From XYD2-FULL-39-9 sp964561035 (GTDB taxonomy: Bacteria; Patescibacteriota; Patescibacteriia; Magasanikbacterales; GWA2-37-8), in contig CAZLNR010000003.1 in assembly GCA_964561035.1 (NCBI GenBank), forward strand, positions 1 to 64,000: a DNA stretch of 64,000 nt. Direction: 5' to 3'. Below the pieces are notes generated by a model. The model saw nothing but the letters and a program-made list of their open reading frames with translations, was not told where the DNA came from and made no database searches. Both the position numbers and the translations under genes were made by a program. The number at the start of each line of letters is the position of its first letter. The first letter of the stretch is position 1. Below, in pieces: positions 10,769-20,157 of this stretch.

Positions 10769-10836
10769 ATTGTTAAAATAATTTTAATTATATACCTATA
10801 ATATTACACAGTAATTACAAGCACAGCAAATAATAC

Positions 10837-11691
10837 CTACAACAAGGACACTGCTGAATGTATCTGTTCATACAACTCCGGCGAAATAGCTACAACTATA
10901 TCTCCTTTTCCTGTCTTAGGGTCAAATACAGGATTATTCCATTTCCCGCCTCCCAGCTGCACCATCCACGCCAAAGCGCCCCAATCAATAAAATGATTTG
11001 CTTTTTTTATGTAACCGCACAGCTGCCCGGTAAGAATTGCGTTCATGGTAAGAGACCAATCATGACGCGGTTCATAATCTTCAATTAAATCTATAACGGT
11101 AAATCCTGCGGCAGTTAATTTTTGTTCCTGTTCTACAGCATTGTGCTTGCCAAATACAACCCTTTCCGAAGATTGAGGCATGGCGTACTTTCGCCACTCT
11201 TTACCATCTCGCACTTCGGCATCAGTGGTAATAAACAGGCCTTCGCCTTCTATGCCAATATAAAAAATGCCTGAATGCGGTATATAATCTACCACCGCCA
11301 CAAATGTTCCATTTTTGCGAATTGATAGAATGCTATCAAAAATTTTAAGACCGTCGCGATAAAAAATCGTTCCATTTATAGGATCAAGCGATATTTCATA
11401 GGCTGCCTGACGAGGAAAGTATGCGCTAATTCTGTCATGTTCTGCTTCTTCCCCATAAAAACTAACATCAGTAAAAGTAGTATACAAAAAACAACCTACT
11501 ATACTTTCCACTAAAATATCAGCATCAGTTAAGACCGCCCCAAACCGACCGCCTTCTTTTACCAAACAACTATTTTCTTTATTATCGGTAATCAGAGATT
11601 GTAATTTTTTAGCCAAAATACCAGCCTCTACCATACAGGGCAGTATTTTTGTCAGGGCATTTTTAATTCCTATTTCTTCAATAGCATTCAT
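10837..11691 (-). CDS. Inositol-monophosphatase-like protein with altered metal site
   Basis: The 284-residue protein has the layout of the inositol monophosphatase family (Mg-dependent sugar-phosphate phosphatases such as SuhB or CysQ): GEE at 80-82, a DPxxGT motif at 103-108 and a C-terminal IDWGALAWM that stands for the usual WD-x-A-A-G. The second motif reads DPINGT instead of DPIDGT, so a metal-ligand Asp is Asn, which casts doubt on normal catalysis. It lies directly behind the rpoC terminator with its own promoter-like sequence at 11708-11736. Substrate unknown. Confidence 0.75.
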   Translation of the reverse strand: MNAIEEIGIKNALTKILPCMVEAGILAKKLQSLITDNKENSCLVKEGGRFGAVLTDADILVESIVGCFLYTTFTDVSFYGEEAEHDRISAYFPRQAAYEISLDPINGTIFYRDGLKIFDSILSIRKNGTFVAVVDYIPHSGIFYIGIEGEGLFITTDAEVRDGKEWRKYAMPQSSERVVFGKHNAVEQEQKLTAAGFTVIDLIEDYEPRHDWSLTMNAILTGQLCGYIKKANHFIDWGALAWMVQLGGGKWNNPVFDPKTGKGDIVVAISPELYEQIHSAVSLL

Positions 11692-11707
11692 ATATATTCT
11701 TTACTTC

Positions 11708-11736
11708 ATCTTAGAACATGATTGGCACACCGTCAA
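11708..11736 (-). promoter_or_regulatory. Promoter of the inositol-monophosphatase-like gene
   Basis: On the minus strand TTGACG (11731-11736) is followed after 17 bases by TAAGAT (11708-11713). The start codon at 11691 lies about 10 bases beyond the expected start of transcription, so the leader is very short. The promoter abuts the rpoC terminator. Confidence 0.6.
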
Positions 11737-11738
11737 CC

Positions 11739-11768
11739 AAAAACCACTCCTTGCGAGAGTGGTTTTTT
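11739..11768 (-). terminator. Terminator after rpoC
   Basis: The stem AACCACTC pairs with GAGTGGTT across a 7-base loop and is flanked by A and T runs on both sides. It lies just beyond the rpoC stop codon at 11780. Confidence 0.85.
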
Positions 11769-11779
11769 TGGTGATTACT

Positions 11780-14700
11780 TTATTGTTTAAACCCAGTACC
11801 GGCTGGAATAAGTCTACCGATAATGACGTTTTCTTTAAGACCATCCAAGTAGTCAATTTTACCAGTAATAGAAGTATTGATAAGCACCTTGGCTGTTTCC
11901 TGGAAGGAAGCTGCAGACAAGAAGCTTTGTGTGGAAAGAGAAACTTTGGAAATACCCAAGAACATTTCTCTGCCAACTGCTGATTTTCCACCATCTTTTT
12001 TAGCTTGACGATTGGAAAATTCTAATTGGGATTTTTCTACTACTTCACCAGGCAACAAATCGGTATCACCGGCATCTTCAATGTATACACGGCTAAACAT
12101 TTGGCGAATGATGAGCTCTACGTGTTTATCGTTAACTTTCTGACCTTGAGAAGAGTAGATGTTCTGTACTTCTTGCAAGATATATCGCTGAACAGATTCT
12201 CTGCCCTTTAATTCAAACAATTGATGTGGGTTAATGCTGCCGTCGGTAAGAATATCACCTTTCTCCACCTTGTCTCCAGTCTTAACCAAAATCTTATAGC
12301 CCATTGGAACGATATATTCTCGTACATGCGGACCTTCATAGGCTAAAGTGATGGTGTTTCGTTCAATTTTTACTGTACTTGGATATTTAGCAAGCACTTC
12401 TTCACCAGAAGCACCTCGCACTAATATCACCTGGTCTTTTTGTATAGAATCACCGTCTTTAACCATGATTTCATCTTCTGATTTGGTTTTAATTTTAATT
12501 TCATCCATGCCAGAGAAATGAATATGGATAATTTCTTGACCGCGGCGGCCTTCAAAAATCTTTTTACCGCTTGGAGAAGTGATGATCTTTCCGTCTGCCT
12601 TTTCAATTTCAATTTCACCGCTCACTTCAGCGAGCATTGCCTGCTTCTTTGGAGTGCGAGCTTCAAATAATTCGTCTACACGAGGCAAACCTTGTGTAAT
12701 ATCGCCACCACCCGCCACACCACCAGTATGGAAGGTTCTCATGGTAAGCTGTGTACCCGGCTCACCAATGGATTGTGCAGCAATAATACCTACGGCCACG
12801 CCAAATTCTACCGGCTTGTTCTTTGACAAGTCAAAGCCATAACATTTGCGGCACACGCCTTTTTGCATATTACATTGCAAAATACTGCGTACCTTTACTG
12901 ATTCTATTTTGTTTTCATCAATAGCGCGAGCAGCTTTATCATCAATCGCTTCACCTTCTTTTACCAGTACTTTATTACCGGCTTTAACAGTTTCTAGTAC
13001 ATATCTGCCCCAAACGCGATCTGACAATTTTTCACCCATTTCTTTTGATTGAGCAACGGTAAAGAGTTCGCCGTTTGTATCGCCACAGTCTTCTTCAAAC
13101 ACAATTACATCTTGAGACACATCTACCAAACGACGAGTCAAATAACCAGCGTTCGCGGTACGAAGCGCGGTATCGGTCAAACCTTTTCTGGTACCGTGTG
13201 AAGAGATAAAGAATTCCAATACTTCAAAACCTTCTTTAAAGTTGCCTTTAACCGGCAACTCAATGGTATCACCTGAAGGTGAAGCCACTAAACCTTTCAT
13301 ACCGATAACCTGACCAAGCTGACCCCAACTACCACGAGCACCAGAATCAATCATCGCGAATACTGGGCCGTCTTTGCGTAAAGTTTGTTGGTTCTTAGCA
13401 ACAATCTTTTCTTTGGTTGCCGCCCAAATTTCCAAAATTTTGGCATGGCGTTCAGATTGAGTAAGTAAACCTTCTTGATATTGCTCTTCTACCAACGCAA
13501 CCACTTTGTCTGCTTCTTCCAACATTCCTGGTTTTTCCGAAATGGCTGGGAAATCATCCATGCCTAATGAATAGCCGGATTTGGTTACATATCTATAACC
13601 AAGATTTTTCAATTCATCCAAGAAGAACGCAACCTCTTGCTGATCGCTTAACAATTCCAAGCACAAACGAATCACATGACCGAGTTTTTTCACAGTAATG
13701 GTTTCGTTAAAGTATGGGAGCTGTGGAGGTAAGATTTTATTGAACAAAATTCTACCGACTGAAGTTTCCATAATAGGATTTGTTCCTTCAGGAAAACGGC
13801 TCACATCTTGGAAACGAACCTTGATGCGTTCTTGCAGTGTAATAACACGAGAACGATAGGCCAAAATACTTTCTTGTTCAGAACTAAAATATTTCTTTAC
13901 TTCTGCCACATCATCAGATTCGTAACGAGTCAAATAATAACATCCGAGTGCGATATCCTGTTTTGGCGTGATGACCGGACTGCCAGTAGCTGGTTTTAAG
14001 ATATTTTTTTCTGCGGCCATTAAGTTGTCTGCTTCCCAACGAGCTTCAACTGTAAGCGGCAAGTGTACGGCCATCTGGTCACCATCGAAGTCGGCGTTAA
14101 ACGCAGTACATACCAACGGATGCAACTGGATAGCTTTACCTTCAATCAAACGAGGGTGGAAAGCCTGAATACCAAGACGGTGCAAGGTTGGAGCGCGGTT
14201 TAAGAGCACGCGAGTCTTCTTTGTTAAATCTTCCAAAATGTCCCATACTTCATCGTGTTCGGCTTCAATATATTTGGAAGCGCTACGAACATTGTGAGCA
14301 AGCTCTCGCTTAATCACTTCACTCATGATAAACGGTTTAAAGAGTTCCAAAGCCATGCGTTTTGGCAAACCACATTCATCAATGTTTAAGTTTGGACCAA
14401 CTACGATTACGGAACGGCCAGAGTAGTCCACACGCTTACCAAGCAAGTTCTGACGGAAACGACCCTGTTTACCTTTCAAAATATCTGCTAATGAGCGCAA
14501 TTGTCTCTTTTGGCCTGTAGAGGCGGTTACAGTTTTTGCTTGTCTGGCGTTATTATCAACCAGCGCATCAACCGCTTCTTGCAACATGCGTTTTTCATTG
14601 CGGCAAATAACTTCCGGCGCATCCAACTCTAATAATCTGCGCAAACGATTATTGCGGTTAATTACACGGCGATATAAGTCATTAAGATCAGAAGTAGCAA

Positions 14701-15655
14701 AGCGGCCGCCATCAAGAGCAACCATTGGACGCAAATCTGGAGGAATAACTGGAATAGCTTGTAGGATCATCCATTCTGGGCGAACACTGTTAAGCAAAAA
14801 GCTCTTTAACACTTTTTTGCGGCGAATAACACGTTCTAATTTTGAACCCTTGGTTTTCTGCTGCTCTTCTTCCAATTTCTTTACGGTTTCCAATAAATCA
14901 ATTCTGGATAATAAATTACGAACAGCTTCCGCACCGATTGAAGCTTCAAATAAATGGCCATAGCGCAATGAAAGTTCCTGATATTTATTTTCAGAAACAA
15001 TTTTCATTACCTGCAATTCTTTGAGTTCTTTGTCTGCTTGCTGGAAATCTTCTTCCAAAGCACGATGTTTTCTTTCGGTTTCTTCTTGAATTTTTTCCAA
15101 ATCTTTTGCTCCTAATTTTTTATCATTGGCATTTTTAATTTGATCCTGACCTTCTTTTTCAATTTGTTTTTTCTTGGTTTTATATTCCTGACGCAATAAA
15201 TCGGCAGTCTTTTTCTTTTCTTCTTCGTTAACGTGAGTAATAACAAACGCAGCAAAGTACACAACTTTTTCCAGCGCTTGAGCAGACAAATCTAAGATCA
15301 AACCGATCTTGGAAGGCACAGATCGCAAAAACCAAATATGAGCCACCGGAGTAGATAGATCAATATGGCCCATGCGTTCACGACGAACCGAAGAATGAGT
15401 AACTTCTACACCACATTTATCACAAACAATGCCTTTATAGCGGATTTTTTTATACTTTCCGCAATAGCATTCCCAGTCTTTTACCGGGCCAAAAATTTCT
15501 TCGGCAAACAAACCGCCTTTTTCAGGTTTTTGCGTACGATAATTAATGGTTTCCGGCTTGTTAACTTCACCGTATGACCAAGCTTTGATTACTTCAGGAG
15601 AAGCAAGTTTGAGGCGAATGGCATCAAAGTCGGCAGGGAAAATATTATCATTCAT
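11780..15655 (-). CDS. rpoC: DNA-directed RNA polymerase subunit beta'
   Basis: The 1,291-residue protein contains the absolutely conserved NADFDGDQMAVH, whose three Asp residues hold the catalytic magnesium. It also has an N-terminal zinc finger around CYCGKYKKIRYKGIVCDKCG and a second cysteine set near CNMQKGVCRKCYG. A Lys/Glu-rich insert (about residues 150-215) is probably coiled-coil. The length is typical for bacteria without large lineage inserts. It follows rpoB by 29 bases and is followed by a strong terminator, so rpoBC form a two-gene unit here. Confidence 0.98.
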   Translation of the reverse strand: MNDNIFPADFDAIRLKLASPEVIKAWSYGEVNKPETINYRTQKPEKGGLFAEEIFGPVKDWECYCGKYKKIRYKGIVCDKCGVEVTHSSVRRERMGHIDLSTPVAHIWFLRSVPSKIGLILDLSAQALEKVVYFAAFVITHVNEEEKKKTADLLRQEYKTKKKQIEKEGQDQIKNANDKKLGAKDLEKIQEETERKHRALEEDFQQADKELKELQVMKIVSENKYQELSLRYGHLFEASIGAEAVRNLLSRIDLLETVKKLEEEQQKTKGSKLERVIRRKKVLKSFLLNSVRPEWMILQAIPVIPPDLRPMVALDGGRFATSDLNDLYRRVINRNNRLRRLLELDAPEVICRNEKRMLQEAVDALVDNNARQAKTVTASTGQKRQLRSLADILKGKQGRFRQNLLGKRVDYSGRSVIVVGPNLNIDECGLPKRMALELFKPFIMSEVIKRELAHNVRSASKYIEAEHDEVWDILEDLTKKTRVLLNRAPTLHRLGIQAFHPRLIEGKAIQLHPLVCTAFNADFDGDQMAVHLPLTVEARWEADNLMAAEKNILKPATGSPVITPKQDIALGCYYLTRYESDDVAEVKKYFSSEQESILAYRSRVITLQERIKVRFQDVSRFPEGTNPIMETSVGRILFNKILPPQLPYFNETITVKKLGHVIRLCLELLSDQQEVAFFLDELKNLGYRYVTKSGYSLGMDDFPAISEKPGMLEEADKVVALVEEQYQEGLLTQSERHAKILEIWAATKEKIVAKNQQTLRKDGPVFAMIDSGARGSWGQLGQVIGMKGLVASPSGDTIELPVKGNFKEGFEVLEFFISSHGTRKGLTDTALRTANAGYLTRRLVDVSQDVIVFEEDCGDTNGELFTVAQSKEMGEKLSDRVWGRYVLETVKAGNKVLVKEGEAIDDKAARAIDENKIESVKVRSILQCNMQKGVCRKCYGFDLSKNKPVEFGVAVGIIAAQSIGEPGTQLTMRTFHTGGVAGGGDITQGLPRVDELFEARTPKKQAMLAEVSGEIEIEKADGKIITSPSGKKIFEGRRGQEIIHIHFSGMDEIKIKTKSEDEIMVKDGDSIQKDQVILVRGASGEEVLAKYPSTVKIERNTITLAYEGPHVREYIVPMGYKILVKTGDKVEKGDILTDGSINPHQLFELKGRESVQRYILQEVQNIYSSQGQKVNDKHVELIIRQMFSRVYIEDAGDTDLLPGEVVEKSQLEFSNRQAKKDGGKSAVGREMFLGISKVSLSTQSFLSAASFQETAKVLINTSITGKIDYLDGLKENVIIGRLIPAGTGFKQ

Positions 15656-15684
15656 ATAATTTAGTAAGGTTATTCAAGTTAAGA

Positions 15685-18600
15685 TTATTTATTACTATCT
15701 TTCCCTTCCGAACCTTCATTTCCTCCATTGCCTTCCGACCTTGCATCTTTTTCTTGTTGTCGTTTTACTTCTTCCATTGGCCTATACTCGCCGGACTCTG
15801 ATTTTTTGAGCAACTCCACATCCAAACATAAACCTTTTAATTCTCGCACCAGCACATTGAAAGATTCTGGCAGGTTTACTCGGCTAATTTGTTCGCCCTT
15901 AATAATTGCTTCGTATGCTTTGGAACGTCCAGGAACATCGTCGGATTTAATAGTTAAAATTTCTTGCAAGGTATGCGCTGCGCCGTATGCTTCCAAAGCC
16001 CACACTTCCATTTCACCGAATCTCTGACCACCAAACTGAGCTTTACCGCCCAATGGCTGTTGAGTAATTAAACTGTATGGACCGGTTGAACGTTGGTGGA
16101 TCTTATCTTCAACCATGTGGTTCAATTTCAACATATAGTTATAACCTACAGTTACTTTGTGGTCATACGGTTCACCAGTTCGTCCATCATATAAAGTTAC
16201 TTGACCGCTGGTAGGCAAGCCTGCTTTTTCTAATTCTTCTTTAATTTGAGCTTCGGTAATACCGTTTAAAATTGGAGTTGCAACTTTATATCCTAAAGCA
16301 TTTGCAGCCAATCCAAGGTGGGTTTCCAAAATCTGACCGAGGTTCATACGAGAAATAACACCGAGTGGAGACAAAATAATATCAACTGGCGTACCATCCT
16401 CTAGGAACGGCATGTCTTCAGCTGGAACTACTTTTGAAATAACACCTTTGTTACCGTGGCGGCCGGCCATTTTATCACCAACTTGAATTTTGCGCTGATC
16501 GGCAACACGTACTTGCACCTGCTTAATAACGCCTGGCTGCAATTTATCGCCATTTTCTGTAGAGAACACTTTAATACCTGTTACACGTCCGTGTTCGCCA
16601 TGTTCTAAATACAAAGATGAATCGCGCACATCGCGAGCTTTTTCACCAAAGATAGCGCGCAATAATCGTTCTTCCGCAGAAAGCTCGGTTTCACCTTTTG
16701 GTGTAATTTTACCCACCAAAATATCACCGGATTTTGCTTCCGCGCCAATACGGATAACACCTTCGCTATCCAAATTCTTTAATTTTTCTTCACTTACATT
16801 TGGAATATCTGCTGTAATAACTTCCGGACCAAGCTTGGTTTCACGAACATCAATAGTATAATCTTCAATATGAATAGAAGTGAAACGATCTTGCTGTACT
16901 ACGCGCTCTGATACGATGATCGCGTCTTCATAGTTATACCCGTCCCAAACCATGTACGCCACCAGCATATTTTGTCCTAAAGCCAATTCGCCATCTTTAA
17001 TACCAGGACCATCAGTCAATCCTTGACCTTTCTTCACCTTGTCACCCAACTGAACAACTGGTGTTTGGTTAACACAGGTTGAATGGTTGGAACGAATAAA
17101 TTTGCTGAGATAGTATGTGTGTTTAACATTTTTCTTGTCGGTTACCACAATGTGATTACCATCAACTTCAGTAACTTCACCATCAACTTCAGACAAAATA
17201 ACATATCCTGAATAATATGCTGCGCTTGCCTCTACACCTGTACCAACCAACGGTTGTTGCGGACGAATACATGGCACAGCCTGCCTTTGCATGTTTGTAC
17301 CCATGAGCGCGCGAGTAGCATCGTCGTGCTCCAAAAATGGAATACAAGAGGTTGCAATACTAATAATCTGATTTGAAGCTACGTCAATATAATCCAGATC
17401 ACTGGTTCTGCCGACACCCGGATTGCCGTGAATACGAGCTGGCACATTTTCTTCTAAGAAATATCCGCGTTCATCAACTTTTGTGGTTGCAGCGGCAGTT
17501 TTCACTTTTTCTTCTTTAAACGCATTAAGGAAAACAATTTCATTAGTAACACGAGCACGAACTGGAATTTCTTTAATTTTTTCTTTGGATAATTTTACCG
17601 CAAGATCTTTGGTAATTTGCGTACCAGCTTTAATACCAGCAATTTCTTGGGACAAAATTTCACCTTCGGTAAATTGAGGTTCATTTGGCACAGATTTTAA
17701 TACTTTTCTGTATGGAGTTTCAATGAAACCAAATTCATTTACTCGAGCAAAACTGGAAAGGTGGTTTACCAAACCAATGTTCGGACCTTCTGGAGTGGCA
17801 ATCGGACAAATACGGCCATAGTGAGTGGTGTGCACATCGCGAACTTCAAAGCCGGCGCGATCACGAGACAAACCTCCTGGACCCAGCGCACTTACGCGAC
17901 GCTTATGCTCCAACTCGGATAACGGATTGGTCTGATCCATAAACTGAGACAACTGAGAACTCATAAAGAATTCTCTGATGGCACTAATTACCGGACGAGC
18001 ATTTACTAACTTATTTGGTGATAATGCATCAATTTCTTGAGTACTCATTCTGTCTTTTACGATACGCTCCATACGAGCCAAACCAACACGGAATCTGTTC
18101 TGAGCCAATTCACCCACAGCGCGAATACGGCGATTTCCTAAGTGATCAATATCATCCGGCTCTTCTTGAGTAACATTTAAGCGAACCACTTCTTTAAGCA
18201 CAGCCAATAATTTTTCCGGCGACAAAACCCTATTTTCCTTTTTATCAAAATCTTCGTTTTTATATCCTAAATCAAATTTAGTATTAAATTTATACACACC
18301 AACTCTGCCCAAATCGTATCTATCAAAATTAAAGAACATGGCAAAAATCAAACTCTTGGCATTATCAGCTGTTGCCAAATCTCCTGGACGAATTCTTTTA
18401 TATACTTCGATCAAACCTTCATCTTGATTAGTGGAAATATCTTTTTTAAGTGTTGCATCCACATAATCTATGCTTGGATGATTGTTAACACTGGTAAACA
18501 ATTCCAAAATTTCAGCGTCATTCTGGTAGCCAAACGCGCGTAACAAAGAAGTTGCTGGCATTTTACGCTTGCGATCAACCTTGATCCAGATAACATTATT

Positions 18601-19128
18601 CATATCTGTTTCAATTTCAATCCAAGCACCGCGATTTGGGATGATTTTTGCACCATAATAACGGCGGCCACGAATATTTTCCGCAGTAAAGAACGCACCG
18701 GAACTGCGGATAAGCTGAGAAACCACCACACGTTCAATGCCGTTTACGATAAAAGTACCGCGGTGGGTCATTAGAGGAATATCGCCCAAATAAATTTCTT
18801 GAGATTTTGATTGTCCAGTACGCTTATTTAGCAAGCGAGCGGTAACGCGCAAAGGAGCTTCAAAGGTTAAATTTCTTTCTCGGCAAACAACTTCATCAAA
18901 CTTTGGCTCATCAAGATAGTAATTTTCAAGATATAACTCTAGATCTCGGCCGCTAAAATCGGTCATTGGGGATACTTCTTCAAAAAGATCTTTAATGCCA
19001 AATTTTAAAAACCAGTCATAGGAACTTTTTTGCACATCAATTAAGTCTGGTACCGGCATTGCATCACGCACATTGGTAAAAAACTTTCGTTCAGCAGTCT
19101 TCAGATTTTGGCGCTTAAAGATGGGCAT
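15685..19128 (-). CDS. rpoB: DNA-directed RNA polymerase subunit beta
   Basis: The 1,147-residue protein is a full-length RpoB with SQLSQFMDQTNPLSELEHKRR in the rifampicin-pocket region and the C-terminal GGKAQFGGQRFGEMEVWALEAYGA. A hydrophilic Gly/Glu/Asn tail ends the protein. The ATG at 19128 starts the family-typical N-terminus. The ribosomal protein genes rplJ and rplL, which usually precede rpoB, are not present; instead there is a long leader with its own promoter. Confidence 0.98.
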   Translation of the reverse strand: MPIFKRQNLKTAERKFFTNVRDAMPVPDLIDVQKSSYDWFLKFGIKDLFEEVSPMTDFSGRDLELYLENYYLDEPKFDEVVCRERNLTFEAPLRVTARLLNKRTGQSKSQEIYLGDIPLMTHRGTFIVNGIERVVVSQLIRSSGAFFTAENIRGRRYYGAKIIPNRGAWIEIETDMNNVIWIKVDRKRKMPATSLLRAFGYQNDAEILELFTSVNNHPSIDYVDATLKKDISTNQDEGLIEVYKRIRPGDLATADNAKSLIFAMFFNFDRYDLGRVGVYKFNTKFDLGYKNEDFDKKENRVLSPEKLLAVLKEVVRLNVTQEEPDDIDHLGNRRIRAVGELAQNRFRVGLARMERIVKDRMSTQEIDALSPNKLVNARPVISAIREFFMSSQLSQFMDQTNPLSELEHKRRVSALGPGGLSRDRAGFEVRDVHTTHYGRICPIATPEGPNIGLVNHLSSFARVNEFGFIETPYRKVLKSVPNEPQFTEGEILSQEIAGIKAGTQITKDLAVKLSKEKIKEIPVRARVTNEIVFLNAFKEEKVKTAAATTKVDERGYFLEENVPARIHGNPGVGRTSDLDYIDVASNQIISIATSCIPFLEHDDATRALMGTNMQRQAVPCIRPQQPLVGTGVEASAAYYSGYVILSEVDGEVTEVDGNHIVVTDKKNVKHTYYLSKFIRSNHSTCVNQTPVVQLGDKVKKGQGLTDGPGIKDGELALGQNMLVAYMVWDGYNYEDAIIVSERVVQQDRFTSIHIEDYTIDVRETKLGPEVITADIPNVSEEKLKNLDSEGVIRIGAEAKSGDILVGKITPKGETELSAEERLLRAIFGEKARDVRDSSLYLEHGEHGRVTGIKVFSTENGDKLQPGVIKQVQVRVADQRKIQVGDKMAGRHGNKGVISKVVPAEDMPFLEDGTPVDIILSPLGVISRMNLGQILETHLGLAANALGYKVATPILNGITEAQIKEELEKAGLPTSGQVTLYDGRTGEPYDHKVTVGYNYMLKLNHMVEDKIHQRSTGPYSLITQQPLGGKAQFGGQRFGEMEVWALEAYGAAHTLQEILTIKSDDVPGRSKAYEAIIKGEQISRVNLPESFNVLVRELKGLCLDVELLKKSESGEYRPMEEVKRQQEKDARSEGNGGNEGSEGKDSNK

Positions 19129-19216
19129 ATTTTTAAATTTTATTGATTATTTTTTTAGAAAAATTATATTGTTTTTATTGATATTTTAGCCAAAAAATTG
19201 TATTGGAAACAAAAAA

Positions 19217-19231
19217 TGGCGCCAAGTGGCG
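19217..19231 (-). promoter_or_regulatory. Possible weak attenuator hairpin in the rpoB leader
   Basis: On the minus strand CGCC pairs with GGCG around ACTT, followed by CC and six T, about 90 bases before the rpoB start codon. The stem is only 4-5 bp. A transcription attenuator is possible but poorly supported. Confidence 0.25.
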
Positions 19232-19400
19232 TTTATTGTTCCTTTTTCTTAAAATTTAGCTTGTAAAAGCAAGGCCAGCATGTTTTATTATTTATTTCCT
19301 TGCACGACTTTGCAACCTTCTCTCTAAAGGATTGCGAAATTTTGCGCTAATTTAAGCCAAAACTTTTTCTCTCTCTTCTACGGAAGTAAAAAGTACTTAA

Positions 19401-19429
19401 ATATTACGCTAAAAATAAACTATTGTCAA
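19401..19429 (-). promoter_or_regulatory. Promoter of rpoBC
   Basis: TTGACA (19424-19429 read on the minus strand) is followed after exactly 17 bases by TAATAT (19401-19406). Transcription would begin near 19394, leaving a leader of about 265 bases before rpoB. Confidence 0.65.
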
Positions 19430-19522
19430 GCAATAAAAATAATTTTCTGTTTGTCAAGATAACAACTTATTTTGGCTAATACAAGCTAAATAACCACAGA
19501 AAATATGCTCTTTGCTAAAAAT

Positions 19523-19542
19523 CTATCCACAACTTATACACA
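19523..19542 (+). other. Two DnaA-box-like 9-mers in tandem
   Basis: CTATCCACA (19523-19531) has one mismatch to the TTATNCACA consensus. TTATACACA (19534-19542) matches it fully. They lie in the 1-kb non-coding stretch between rpoB and ftsK. Two boxes alone do not establish an origin, and dnaA is not in the window. Confidence 0.35.
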
Positions 19543-19693
19543 AAGCCGGCCAACATGCTCTATTTCACCACCTAGCCCCATCTTTTTATTCCACTTCTCT
19601 CCCCTCTTAGCTATTTTTAATACAAAAATACCACCACACACACCCAAACCGGCAAGCTATTTTGTAAATTTCCGTTTATTTACACACACACAT

Positions 19694-19717
19694 AATTGTT
19701 TTGCATGCAAAACAATT
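19694..19717. repeat. Perfect 24-bp palindrome
   Basis: The half-site AATTGTTTTGCA is followed directly by its reverse complement. It has no T run after it, so it does not look like a terminator. It may be a binding site for a dimeric protein. It lies in the non-coding region between rpoB and ftsK. Confidence 0.7.
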
Positions 19718-19816
19718 TGATTATGCTTATAACGTGATTTTTCCGGCTGAAAAATGTATCAATATATAAAATTCACGACAATATTTTTTCTGAAAAAAAA
19801 TATTTTATATCTAAAC

Positions 19817-19844
19817 TTGACAAATAATTTTTTCATTATAAAAT
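19817..19844 (+). promoter_or_regulatory. Promoter of the rod-shaped RNA candidate
   Basis: TTGACA (19817-19822) and TAAAAT (19839-19844) are separated by 16 bases. Transcription would start near 19852. Confidence 0.6.
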
Positions 19845-19851
19845 ATCAAGC

Positions 19852-20091
19852 ATAATTTCAATTAAAAAAATTCTTTTACAGTTTTCTTCAGGAAGTTGCG
19901 CAAGAACTGATGTCTCAACCGGATCGGATTTTTAAAACAAATCTCTCTCTTTTCTCTTGAACATTTTTTTGTTCAGAGAAAGTTTTCTAACTTTGATCCG
20001 TTAGTTAAAACATGCAATTCTTGCCGCAGCTTTTTGAAGAAAAGAGCGCATATTGACACACAAAGATCTCCGAGATGGAGATTTTTGTTTT
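19852..20091 (+). ncRNA. Candidate structured RNA, long rod-like hairpin (6S-RNA-like)
   Basis: The 5' arm at 19887-19909 pairs with 20015-20038 over about 22 pairs, with three G-U pairs, one bulge and one mismatch. Inside it, GGATC at 19921-19925 pairs with GATCC at 19995-19999. An apical hairpin around 19950-19982 closes the rod (TGAACA facing TGTTCA). The result is one extended rod of about 152 bases with an asymmetric interior, the general shape of 6S RNA, which binds the housekeeping RNA polymerase. It has its own promoter and ends in a clear terminator. No long open frame covers it. The 6S label is inference from shape only. Confidence 0.5.
20062..20091 (+). terminator. Terminator of the rod-shaped RNA candidate
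   Basis: The stem ATCTCC pairs with GGAGAT around a 5-base loop and runs into TTTTTGTTTT. It lies upstream of the ftsK promoter, which separates the RNA from ftsK. Confidence 0.8.
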
Positions 20092-20116
20092 ATTCTTCCG
20101 TTGTAGCCAAAAATTA

Positions 20117-20125
20117 TGCTATAAT
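20117..20125 (+). promoter_or_regulatory. Extended -10 promoter of ftsK
   Basis: TGCTATAAT combines the TGn extension with a consensus TATAAT (20120-20125). No good -35 element is visible, as expected for this class. The ftsK ATG is 32 bases further on and no Shine-Dalgarno sequence precedes it. Confidence 0.6.
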
Positions 20126-20157
20126 ATGCGTGTATTTGCTTTTTTACACCTCTTCAT

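Noticed and set aside
19523..19542. Replication origin
   Set aside because: Two boxes alone, without dnaA or a clear unwinding element, do not support an origin call; kept only as a site of interest.
19505..19720. 71-residue frame in the rpoB-ftsK gap as a gene
   Set aside because: It is low-complexity Pro/Ser/Phe sequence, overlaps DnaA-box-like sites and the palindrome, and lacks a start signal.
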